Shown: positions 29,201-39,700 of the stretch, in pieces
Layout of the letters: each line of letters begins with the position of its first letter
How positions within the stretch are numbered: the stretch's first letter is position 1
Assembly: GCA_033026295.1 (NCBI GenBank)
Contig: CM065189.1
Coordinates: 3,377,851 to 3,441,850 of the forward strand
DNA from: Channa striata
Lineage: Eukaryota > Chordata > Actinopteri > Anabantiformes > Channidae
DNA length: 64,000 bases
Direction: 5' to 3'
Translations under genes and position numbers: made by a program
The notes under the pieces: model-generated
Seen by the model: only the letters and a program-made list of their open reading frames with translations
Told to the model about the DNA's origin: nothing
The model's database searches: none

Positions 29201-31957
29201 CATTTACTATCTTTTAAGGAAACATCCCACAAGCTTGTTTTTATGTTCTGCTGACTGGATCTAGGCTAAATAAGAAGGCAGACACATTTTTATTTGAGTT
29301 TGGTGCAGAAATTGTTCAATACAAGCTTTTCTTCAAAACTACATTTTCTCGCTGAGAAAAAGCGATTGCGAGCATAAAAGGATGCTTGAATTACATGCAT
29401 TTACTGTCTTTTAAGGAAACATCCCACAAGCTTGTTTTCAGTCTCTCCTGAGTGGATTTACGCTAAATAAGAAGGCAGACACAGTTTTATTTGAGTTTGG
29501 TGCAGAAATTGTTCAATACAAGCTTTTCTTCAAAACGACATTTTCTCCCTGAGAAAAGGCGATTGCGAGCATAAAAGGATGCTTGAATTACATGCATTTA
29601 CTGTCTTTTAAGGAAACATCCCACAAGCTTGTTTTTATGTTCTGCTGACTGGATTTAGCCTAAATAAGAAGGCAGACACAGTTTTATTTGAGTTTGGTGC
29701 AGAAATTGTTCAATACAAGCTTGGCTTCAAAACTGCATTTTCTCGCTGAGAAAAAAGCGATTAAGAGCATAAAAAGATGCTTGAATTACATGCATTTACT
29801 ATCTTTTAAGGAAACATCCCACAAGCTTGTTTTTATGTTCTGCTGACTGGATCTAGGCTAAATAAGAAGGCAGACACATTTTTATTTGAGTTTGGTGCAG
29901 AAATTGTTCAATACAAGCTTTTCTTCAAAACTACATTTTCTCGCTGAGAAAAAGCGATTGCGAGCATAAAAGGATGCTTGAATTACATGCATTTACTGTC
30001 TTTTAAGGAAACATCCCACAAGCTTGTTTTCAGTCTCTCCTGAGTGGATTTACGCTAAATAAGAAGGCAGACACAGTTTTATTTGAGTTTGGTGCAGAAA
30101 TTGTTCAATACAAGCTTTTCTTCAAAACGACATTTTCTCGCTGAGAAAAGGCGATTGCGAGCATAAAAGGATGCTTGAATTACATGCATTTACTGTCTTT
30201 TAAGGAAACATCCCACAAGCTTGTTTTTATGTTCTGCTGACTGGATTTAGCCTAAATAAGAAGGCAGACACAGTTTTATTTGAGTTTGGTGCAGAAATTG
30301 TTCAATACAAGCTTTTCTTCAAAACAGCATTTTCTCGCTGAGAAAAGGCGATTGCGAGCATAAAAGGATGCTTGAATTACATGCATTTACTGTCTTTTAA
30401 GGAAACATCCCACAAGCTTGTTTTCAGTCTCTCCTGAGTGGATTTACGCTAAATAAGAAGGCAGACACAGTTTTATTTGAGTTTGGTGCAGAAATTGTTC
30501 AATACAAGCTTTTCTTCAAAACTGCATTTTCTCGCTGAGAAAAGGCGATTAAGCATAAAAGGATGCTTGAATTACATGCATTTACTGTCTTTTAAGGAAA
30601 CATCCCACAAGCTTGTTTTTATGTTCTGCTGACTGGATTTAGGCTAAATAAGAAGGCAGACACAGTTTTATTTGAGTTTGGTGCAGAAATTGTTCAATAC
30701 AAGCTTTTCTTCAAAACTACATTTTCTCGCTGAGAAAAAGCGATTGCGAGCATAAAAGGATGCTTCAATTACATGCATTTACTGTCTTTTAAGGAAACAT
30801 CCCACAAGCTTGTTTTCAGTCTCTCCTGAGTGGATTTACGCTACATAAGAAGGCAGACACAGTTTTATTTGAGTTTGGTGCAGAAATTGTTCAATACAAG
30901 CTTTTCTTCAAAACGACATTTTCTCGATGAGAAAAGGCGATTGCGAGCATAAAAGGATGCTTGAATTACATGCATTTACTGTCTTTTAAGGAAACATCCC
31001 ACAAGCTTGTTTTTATGTTCTGCTGACTGGATTTAGGCTAAATAAGAAGGCAGACACAGTTTTATTTGAGTTTGGTGCAGAAGTTGTTAAATACAAGCTT
31101 GGCTTCAAAACAGCATTTTCTCGCTGAGAAAAGGCGATTGCGAGCATAAAAGGATGCTTGAATTACATGCATTTACTGTCTTTTAAGGAAACATCCCACA
31201 AGCTTGTTTTCAGTCTCTCCTGAGTGGATTTAGGCTAAATAAGAAGGCAGACACAGTTATATTTGAGTTTGGTGCAGAAATTGTTCAATACAAGCTTGTC
31301 TTCAAAACTGCATTTTCTCGCTGAGAAAAGTCGATTGCGAGCATAAAAGGATGCTTGAATTACATGCATTTACTGTCTTTTAAGGACAATCCCACAATCT
31401 TGTTTTTATGTTCTGCTGACTGGATTTAGGCTAAATAAGAAGGCAGACACAGTTTTATTTGAGTTTGGTGCAGAAATTGTTCAATACAAGCTTGGCTTCA
31501 AAACAGCATTTTCTCGCTGAGAAAAGGCGATTGCGAGCATAAAAGGATGCTTTAATTACTGACATTTACTGTCTTTTAAGGAAACATTCCACAAGCTTAT
31601 TTTCAGTCTCTCCTGAGTGGATTTACGCTAAATAACAAGGCAGACACAGTTTTATTTGACTTTGGAGCAGAAATTGTTCAATACAAGCTTGGCTTCAAAA
31701 CTGCATTTTCTCGCTGAGAAAAGGCGATTGCGAGCATAACCCTCGTGCTACCCTGTTCTCACACGGGGAATGCTGGGAGAAAGAGAAAGAGCGGGAGGGG
31801 GGGGGTGTTTTTAAATCGCTACCCGCCTTTAGCTCTAGGCCCAGAGAGCTAGAGGGGGGGAAGGGAGCCGTATTCGACACGGGGGAGTTGGCCCAAAAGT
31901 CGTTTTTTTGGGGCTGTTCGCGCACCCTCTACCTCGCGTCCACCGGGGCTGTTTCCC

Positions 31958-31969
31958 CGCGCATGCGCG
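31958..31969. promoter_or_regulatory. NRF1-like palindromic site
   Basis: CGCGCATGCGCG fits the NRF1 consensus YGCGCAYGCGCR exactly. It lies at the start of the CT-rich tract of the GC core. NRF1 sites are typical of TATA-less CpG-island promoters, so this is the best single sign that the core could start transcription. No expression evidence is available. Confidence 0.5.
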
Positions 31970-32200
31970 CCTCTCTCTCTTTCTTTCATCTCTCTTTCTT
32001 TCATCTCTCCTCCCCATATCACCCCATCTGTCCTCCCCCCATCTTTCCTCCTCCCCATCTCTTCTCACCCCCTCGACCCACCCGGCCCGCGCATGCGCCA
32101 GACTCTCATCTCTCATCTCTCTCTCTCTCTCTCTCTCCTTCTTCCTCTCTCTCTCTCTTTCTCTCTCCCCCTCCCCCTACTCTCAATCCCTCCCCCCCGG
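31970..32200. repeat. Pyrimidine-rich CT tract
   Basis: Nearly pure C/T on the plus strand, with TCTCTC runs, repeated TTTCATCTCTC and CCCCATCT-like segments and C runs. It is interrupted at 32081-32100 by GC-rich sequence holding the second NRF1-like site. Such mirror-symmetric tracts can form triplex (H-DNA) structures. Confidence 0.85.
32088..32099. promoter_or_regulatory. Second NRF1-like site (one mismatch)
   Basis: CGCGCATGCGCC differs from the NRF1 consensus only at the last base. It is 130 bp from the perfect site and sits in the same CT-rich context. Confidence 0.4.
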
Positions 32201-32540
32201 GGTCCCTCTGACCCCGAGGCCACGGGGCCTCGCGGAGGAACGGGACGTCCCGGACTCTCTGAGACAGGGCCCGGGAGGTTTACGATCCCGGGGTCCGCGA
32301 GGCCCCGAGGAGACGGGACGTCGGGGCGCGCGGAGTCCGAGCCCTGGAAGGTTTACGAGCCCGGGTCCGCGAGGCCCGAGGGAGACGGGACGTCGGGACG
32401 CGCGGAGTCAGGCCCCGAGAAGGTCCTCCATCCCGATGTCCCGGGGTCCGCCAGGCCCCTAGGAGACGGCGCGCCCGGCCGCGAGGAGTCAGGGTCCGAG
32501 AATGTCCTCTATCCTGGGGTCCCCGAGGCCCCACAGCAGA
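32201..32540. repeat. GC-rich tandem repeats, about 72-91 bp unit
   Basis: Units start with GGTCC at 32201, 32292, 32364, 32445 and 32519 (spacings 91, 72, 81, 74). The shared order is GGTCCGCGAGGCCC, GAGACGGGACGTCGG, CGCGCGGAGTC, GAGAAGGT or GGAAGGTTTACGA. They share the element GACGTCGG with the next repeat zone, so both probably derive from one ancestral unit. The open frames here are by-products of the repeat. Confidence 0.8.
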
Positions 32541-33700
32541 CGTGCAGAGTCTGAGCCCAGGTCCAGGGGTCCCTCAGACCCCGCAGCGGAGGGGACGTCG
32601 GGAAGGTCCCTCAGACCCCGCAGCGGAGGGGACGTCGGTAAGGTCCGCTAGAGCCGGCGGGGTCCCTCTGGCCCCGCAGCGCAGGGGGCGTCGGGAAGGT
32701 CCGCTGGAGCTGGCGGGGTCCCTCGGACCCACAGCGGAGGGGAATTCGGGGGGGTCCCTCAGACCCCGCAGCGGAGGGGACGTCGGTAAGGTCCGCTAGA
32801 GCCGGCGGGGTCCCTCTGACCCCGCAGCGCAAGGGGCGTCGGGAAGGTCCGCTGGAGCTGGCGGGTCCTCGGACCCACAGCGGAGGGGACGTCGGGGGGG
32901 TCCCTCAGACCCCGCAGCGGAGGGGACGTCGGTAAGGTCCGCTAGAGCCGGCGGGGTCCCTCTGACCCCGCAGCGCAGGGGGCGTCGGGAAGGTCCGCTG
33001 GAGCTGGCGGGGTCCCTCGGACCCCCAGCGGAGGGGACGTCGGGGTCCCTCAGACCCGCGCAGCGGAGTTGACGACGGTAAGGTCCGCTAGAGCCGGCGG
33101 GTCCCTCTGACCCCGCAGCGCAGGGGCGTCGGGAAGGTCCGCTGGAGCTGGCGGGGTCCTCGGACCCCAGCGGAGGGGACGTCGGGGGGTCCCTCAGACC
33201 CCGCAGCGGAGTTGACGACGGGGGGTCCCTCTGACCCCGCAGCGGAGGGGACGTCGGGAAGGTCCGCTGCAGCGGTCGGGTCCCTCGGACCCCAGAGGAG
33301 GGGACGTCGGGGTCCCTCGGACCCGCAGCGGAGTTGACGACGCGGGTCCCTCTGACCCCGCAGCGCAGGGGGCGTCAGGAAGGTCTGCTGGAGCTGGCGG
33401 GGTCCCCCGGACCCCGCAGCGGAGGGGACGTCGGGGGGGTCCCTCAGACCCCGCGGCGGAGTTGACGACGGGGGGTCCCTCGGACCCCACAGGGCAGGGG
33501 ACGTGGGTAAGGTCCGCTGGAGCGGTCGGGGTCCCTCGGACCCCCAGAGAGCGGACGTCGAAAGTCCCTCAGACCCCCCAGCGGAGGGGACTTGGGTAAG
33601 CTCCGCTGGAGTGGGCGGGGTCCCTCTGACCCCGCAGCGCAGGGGACGTGGGGAAGGTCCGCTGCAGCGGGCGGGGTCCCTCGGACCCCCGAGTCAACAC
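32541..33700. repeat. GC-rich minisatellite: about 48-bp subunits in about 147-bp blocks
   Basis: Three subunit types cycle. One reads GGTAAGGTCCGCTAGAGCCG, one GGGAAGGTCCGCTGGAGCTG, and one has a G run without the AAGGTCCGCT part. Each is joined by a near-palindrome such as GGGTCCCTCGGACCC followed by GCAGCGGAGGGGACGTC. The GGTAAGGTCCGCTAG marker lies at 32637, 32785, 32931 and 33077, giving a block of 146-148 bp. The right third is less regular, with GTTGACGACG variants. The GGTAAG element resembles a splice donor on the plus strand, although no transcript is known. Confidence 0.85.
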
Positions 33701-33723
33701 CCGAAGAGTGTGCAGTGCAAGGG

Positions 33724-36700
33724 TTATGCTCGCAATCGCCTTTTCTCAGCGAGGAAATGCTGTTTTAGAACTAAAGTTTGTATTTAACAATTTCTGCACC
33801 AGACTCAAATAAATCTGTGTCTGCCTTCTTATTTAGCCTAAATAAACTCAGGAGAGACTGGAAATAAGCTTGTGGGATGTTTCCTTAAAAGACAGTTATT
33901 CCAGCATCCTTTTATGCTCGCAATCGCCTTATTTCAGCGAGGAAATGCTGTTTTGGAGCCAAGCTTGTATTTAACAATTTCTGCACCAAACTCAAATAAA
34001 ACTGTGTCTGCCTTCTTATTTAGCCTAAATTCAGCCACTCAGGAGAGACTGGAAATAAGCTTGTGGGATGTTTCCTTAAAAGACAGTAAATGTATGTAAA
34101 TACAGCATCCTTTTATGCTCGCAATCGCCTTATCTCAGCGAGGAAATGCTGTTTTGGAGCAGAGTTTGTAATTAACAATTTCTGCACCAGACTAAAAGAA
34201 ACTGTCTCTGCCTTCTTATTTAGCCTAAATACACTCAAGAGAGACTGGAAATAAGCTTGTGGGATGTTTCCTTAAAAGACAGTAAATGTATGTAAATACA
34301 GCATCCTTTTATGCTCGCAATCGCCTTTTCTCAGCGAGGAAATGCTGTTTTAGAACTAAAGTTTGTATTCAACAATTTCTGCACCAAACTCAAATAAAAC
34401 TGTGTCTGATTTCTTATTTAGCCTAAATACACTCAGGAGAGACTGAAAATAAGCTTGTGGGATGTTTCCTTAAAAGACAGTAAATGCATGTAATTCAAGC
34501 ATCCTTTTATGCTCGATATCGCCTTATCTCAGCGAGGAAATGCTGTTTTGGAGCCAAGCTTTTATTTAACAATTTCTGCACCAAACTCAAATAAAACTGT
34601 GTTTGCGTCCTTATTTAGCCTAAATACACTCAGGAGAGACTGGAAATAAGCTTGTGGGATGTTTCCTTTAAAGACAGTAAATGTATGTAAATACAGCATC
34701 CTTTTATGCTCGCAATCGCCTTTTCTCAGCGAGTAAAAGTTTTTTGGAAGCCAAGCTTGTATTTAACAATTTCTGCACCAAACTCAAATAAAACTGTGTT
34801 TGCGTCCTTATTTAGCCTAAATACACTCAGGAGAGACTGGAAATAAGCTTGTGGGATGTTTCCTTAAAAGACAGTTATTCCAGCATCCTTTTATGCTCGC
34901 AATCGCCTTATTTCAGCGAGGAAATGCTGTTTTGGAGCCAAGCTTGTATTTAACAATTTCTGCACCAAACTCAAATAAAACTTTGTCTGCCTTCTTATTT
35001 AGCCTAAATTCAGCCACTCAGGAGAGACTGGAAATAAGCTTGTGGGATGTTTCCTTAAAAGACAGTAAATGTATGTAAATACAGCATCCTTTTATGCTCG
35101 CAATCGCCTTATCTCAGCGAGTAAATGCTGCTTTGGAGCAGGGTTTGTAATTAACAATTTCTGCACCAGACTAAAAGAAACTGTCTCTGCCTTCTTATTT
35201 AACCTAAATACATTCAGGAGAGACTGAAAATAAGCTTGTGGGATGTTTCCTTAAAAGAGAGTTATTCCAGCATCCTTTTATGCTCGCAATCGCCTTTTCT
35301 CAGCAAGGAAAAGGTGTTTTAATGCCAATCTTGTATTTAACAATTTCTGCACCAGACTCAAATAAAACTGTCTCTGCCTTCTTATTTAGCCTAAATACAC
35401 TCAGGAGAGACTGGAAATAAGCTTGTGGGATGTTTCCTTAAAAGACAGTAAATGTATGTAAATACATCATCCTTTTATGCTCGCAATCCCCGTTTTCTCA
35501 GCGAGGAAATGCTGTTTTAGAACTAAAGTTTGTCTTTAACAATTTCTGCACCAAACTCAAAAAAAACTGTGTTTGCCTTCTTATTTAGCCTAAATACACT
35601 CAGGAGAGACTGGAAATAAGCTTGTGGGATGTTTTCTTTATAAGACAGTAAATGTATGTAAATACAGCATCCTTTTATGCTCGCAATCGCCTTTTCTCAG
35701 CAAGGAAAAGCTGTTTTAATGCCAAGCTTGTATTTAACAATTTCTGCACCAGACTAAAATAAAACTGTGTCTGCCTTCTTATTTAGCCTAAATACACTCA
35801 GGAGAGACTGGAAATAAGCTTGTGGGATGTTTCCTTAAAAGACAGTTATTCCAGTATCCTTTTATGCTCGATATCGCCTTATCTCAGCGAAGAAATGCTG
35901 TTTTGGAGCCAAGCTTGTATTTAACAATTTCTGCACCAAACTCAAATAAAACTGTCTCTGCCTCCTTATTTAGCCTAAATACACTCAGGAGAGACTGGAA
36001 ATAAGCTTGTGGGATGTTTCCTTAAAAGACAGTAAATGTATGTAAATACAGCATCCTTTTATGCTCGATATCGCCTTATCTCAGCGAGGAAATGCTGTTT
36101 TGGAGCCAAGCTTGTATTTAACAATTTCTGCACCAAACTTTTCTCTGCCTCCTTATTTAGCCTAAATACACTCAGGAGAAAAATAAGTTTTTTTCCTTAA
36201 AAGACAGTAAATGTATGTAAATACAGCATCCTTTTATGAAGCAAAAAGTTTTTAGGAAGCTTGTATTTAACAATTTCTGCACCAGACTCAAATAAAACTG
36301 TGTCTGCCTTCTTATTTAGCCTAAATACACTCAGGAGAGACTGGAAATAAGCTTGTGGGATGTTTCCTTAAAAGACAGTTATTCCAGTATCCTTTTATGC
36401 TCGATATCGCCTTATCTCAGCGAGGAAATGCTGTTTTGGAGCCAAGCTTGTATTTAACAATTTCTGCACCAAACTCAAATAAAACTGTCTCTGCCTCCTT
36501 ATTTAGCCTGAATACACTCAGGAGAGACTGGAAATAAGCTTGTGGGATGTTTCCTTAAAAGACAGTTATTCCATCATCCTTTTATGCTCGCAATCGCCTT
36601 ATCTCAGCGAAGAAATGCTGTTTTGGAGCCAAGCTTGTATTTAACAATTTCTTCACCAAACTCAAATAAAACTGTGTCTGCCTTCTTATTTAGCCTAAAT

Positions 36701-39700
36701 ACACTCAGGAGAGACTGGAAATAAGCTTGTGGGATGTTTCCTTAAAAGACAGTTATTCCAGTATCCTTTTATGCTCGATATCGCCTTATCTCAGCGAGGA
36801 AATGTTGTTTTGGAGCCAAGCTTGTATTTAACAATTTCTGCACCAAACTCAAATAAAACTGTGTCTGCCTTCTTATTTAGCCTAAAAACACTCAAGAGAG
36901 ACTGGAAATAAGCTTGTGGGATGTTTCCTTAAAAGACAGTTATTCCATCATCATTTTATGCTCGCAATCGCCTTTTCTCAGCGAGGAAATGCTGTTTTGA
37001 AGCCAAGCTTGTATTTAACAATTTCTGCACCAGACTAAAATAAAACTGTGTCTGCCTTCTTATTTAGCCTAAATACACTCAGGAGAGACTGGAAATAATT
37101 TGTGGGATGTTTCCTTAAAAGACAGTAAATGTATGTAAATACAGCATCCTTTTATGCTCGCAATCGCCATATCTCAGCGAGGAAATGCTGTTTTGGAAGC
37201 AAAGCTTGTATTTAACAATTTCTGCACCAAACTCAAATAAAACTGTGTCTTCCTTCTTATTTAGCCTAAATACATTCAGGAGAGACTGAAATTAAGCTTG
37301 TGGGATGTTTCCTTAAAAGACAGTAATTCCAGCATCCTTTTATGCTCGCGATCGCCTTTTCTGAGCGCGGAAATGCTGTTTTGGAGCCAAGCTTGTATTT
37401 AACAATTTCTGCACCAAACTCAAATAAAACTGTGTCTGCCTTCTTATTTAGCCTAAATACACTCAGGAGAGACTGGAAATAAGCTTGTGGGATGTTTCCT
37501 TAAAAGACAGTTATTCCATCATCCTTTTATGCTCGCGATCGCCTTATCTCAGCGAGGAAATGCTGTTTTAAAGCAAGGTTTGTATTTCTGCACCAGACTA
37601 AAAAAAACTGTGTCTGCCTTCTTATTTAGCCTAAATACACTCAGGAGAGACTGGAAATAATTTGTGGGATGTTTCCTTAAAAGACAGTAAATGTATGTAA
37701 ATACAGCATCCTTTTATGCTTGCAATCGCCTTTTCTCAGTAAGGAAATGGTGTTTTGGAGCCAAGCTTGTATTTAACAATTAACCAAACTCAAATAAAAC
37801 TGTGTCTGCCTCCTTATTTAGCCTAAATACACTCAGGAGAGACTGAAAATAAACTTGTGGGATGTTTTCTTAAGAGACAGTTATTCCACCATCCTTTTAT
37901 GCTCGAAATCGCCTATTCTCAGCGAGGAAATGCTGTTTAAAAAGCAAAGCTTTTATTTAACAATTTCTGAACCAAACTCAAATAAAACTGTGTTAGCCTT
38001 CTTATTTAGCCTGAATACACCCAGGAGAGACTGAAAACAAGCTTGTGGGATGTGTCCTTATAAGACAATAATTTCCAGCATCCTTTTATGCTCGCAATCG
38101 CCTTTTCTCAGCGAGGAAATGCTGTTTTAGAACTAAAGTTTGTATTTAACAATTTCTGCACCAAACTCAAATAAAACTGTGTCTGCCTTCTTATTTAGCC
38201 TAAATACACTCAGGAGAGACTGAAAACAAGCTTGTGGGATGTGTCCTTATAAGACAATAATTTCCAGCATCCTTTTATGCTCGCAATCGCCTTTTTTCAG
38301 CGAGGAAATGCTGTTTTGAAGCAAAGCTTGTAATTAACAATTTGTGCACCAAACTCAAATAAAACTGTGTCTGCCTTCTTATTTAGCCTAAATTCAGCCA
38401 CTCAGGAGAGACTGAAAATAAGCTTGTGTGATATTTCCTTATAAGACAGTAAATGTATGTTATTCCATCATCCTTTTATGTTCGCAAAGGCCTTTTCTCA
38501 GCGAGGAAATGCTGTTTTAAACCCAAGCTTGTATTTAACGATTTCTTCACCAAACTCAAATAAAACTGTGTCTGCCTTCTTATTTAGCCTAAATACATTC
38601 AAGAGAGAATCAAAATAAGCTTGTGGGATGTTACCTTAAAAGACAGTAAATGTATGTAATTCCAGCATCTTTTTTGTTCGCAAAGGCCTTTTCTCAGCGA
38701 GGAAATGCTGTTTTAAACCAAAGCTTGTATTTAACGATTTCTTCACCAAACTCAAATAAAACAGTTCCTGCCTTCTTATTTAGCCTAAATACACTCAGGA
38801 GAGACTGAAAAAAAGTTTGTGGGATGTTTCCTTAAAATACAGTAATTTCCAGCATCCTTTTATGCTCGCAATGGCCTTTTTCTCAGCGAGGAAATGCTGT
38901 TTTAAAGCCAAGCTTGTATTGAACAATTTCTGCACCAAACTCAAATAAAACTGTGTCTGCCTTCTTATTTAGCCTAAATGCACTCAGGAGAGACAGAAAA
39001 TAAGCTTGTGGGATGTTTCCTTAAAAGACAATAATTTCCAGCATCCTTTTATGCTCGCAATGGCCTTTTCTCAGCGAGGAAATGCTGTTCTAGAACTAAA
39101 GCTTGTATTTAACAATTTCTTCACCAAACTCAAATAAAACTGTGTCTGCCTTCTTATTTAGCCTAAATACACTCAGGAGAGACTCAAAATAAGCTTGTGG
39201 AATGTTTCCTTATAAGAGAGTATATGTATGTAATTCCAGCATCCTTTTATGCTCGCAATCGCCTTTTCTCAGCGAGGAAAAGCTGTTTTAAAGCCAAGCT
39301 TGTATTTAACAATTTCTGCACCAAACTCAAATAAAACTGTGTCTGCCTTCTTATTTAGCCTAAATACACTCAGGAGAGACTGAATAAAAGCTTGTGTGAT
39401 GTTTCCTTATAAGACAGTAAATGTATGTAATTCCAGCATCCTTTTATGCTCGAAATCGCCTTTTCTCAGCGAGGAAAAGCTGTTTTAAAGCCAAGCTTGT
39501 ATTTAACAATTTCTGAACCAAACTCAAATAAAACTGTGTGCGAGGAAATGGTGTTTTTAAGCCAAGTTTTTAAGCCAAGCTTATATTTAAAAATTTCTGC
39601 ACCAAACTCAAATAAGACTGTGTCTGCCTTCTTATTTAGCCTAAATGCACTCAGGAGAGACTGAAAATATGCTTGTGGGATGTTTCCTTAAAAGACAGTA

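Larger units (their letters stand above)
1..31739 (-). repeat. Left arm of tandem satellite array, about 197-bp monomer
   Basis: This is an uninterrupted head-to-tail array. Successive copies of the landmark TTCAAAAC start at 200, 395, 592, 789 and 985, giving a period of 195-197 bp (the first copy is 199). Each monomer contains a TTTTCTC-GCT-GAGAAAA hairpin, an AGCAT/ATGCT inverted repeat, two CAAGCTT sites, and the stretches TTACTGTCTTTTAAGGAAAC and GAAGGCAGACACAG. Two main subtypes interleave irregularly. One reads TTTTCAGTCTCTCCTGAGTGG after the first AAGCTT, and the other reads TTTTTATGTTCTGCTGACTGG. A second switch is AAGCTTGG versus AAGCTTTTC. Copies differ by scattered substitutions and 1-4 base indels. 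The array runs off the left edge, so its full length is unknown. The strand is given as minus because the right arm carries the same unit on plus. I do not recognise the family and saw no CENP-B-box-like motif. Confidence 0.97.
31740..33723. other. GC/CpG-rich non-satellite core between the inverted satellite arms
   Basis: About 2 kb with base composition wholly unlike the AT-rich arms. The order is: a purine-rich start with runs of G (31744-31900); a segment with CGCGCATGCGCG; a long CT-rich tract (about 31970-32200); about 75-bp GC repeats (32201-32540); and about 48-bp GC repeats in about 147-bp blocks (32541-33700). CpG is abundant, suggesting a CpG-island-like element. No convincing protein is encoded: all open frames here are low-complexity and follow the repeats. 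Ribosomal intergenic spacer and promoters with GC tandem repeats have comparable organisation, but I recognise no rRNA sequence and assign no family. Confidence 0.85.

Noticed and set aside
31740..33723. Ribosomal DNA intergenic spacer
   Set aside because: General organisation is compatible, but no 18S, 28S or 5.8S sequence is recognised. Left as a test, not a call.
31738..33726. Interstitial telomere
   Set aside because: TAACCCT / AGGGTTA occurs only once on each side. There is no TTAGGG array.
31695..33787. Many overlapping open frames of 70-184 codons on both strands of the GC core
   Set aside because: They follow the CT tract or GC repeats, are low complexity (Ser/Leu/Pro or Arg/Gly/Pro) and overlap in several frames. 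High GC lowers stop frequency.
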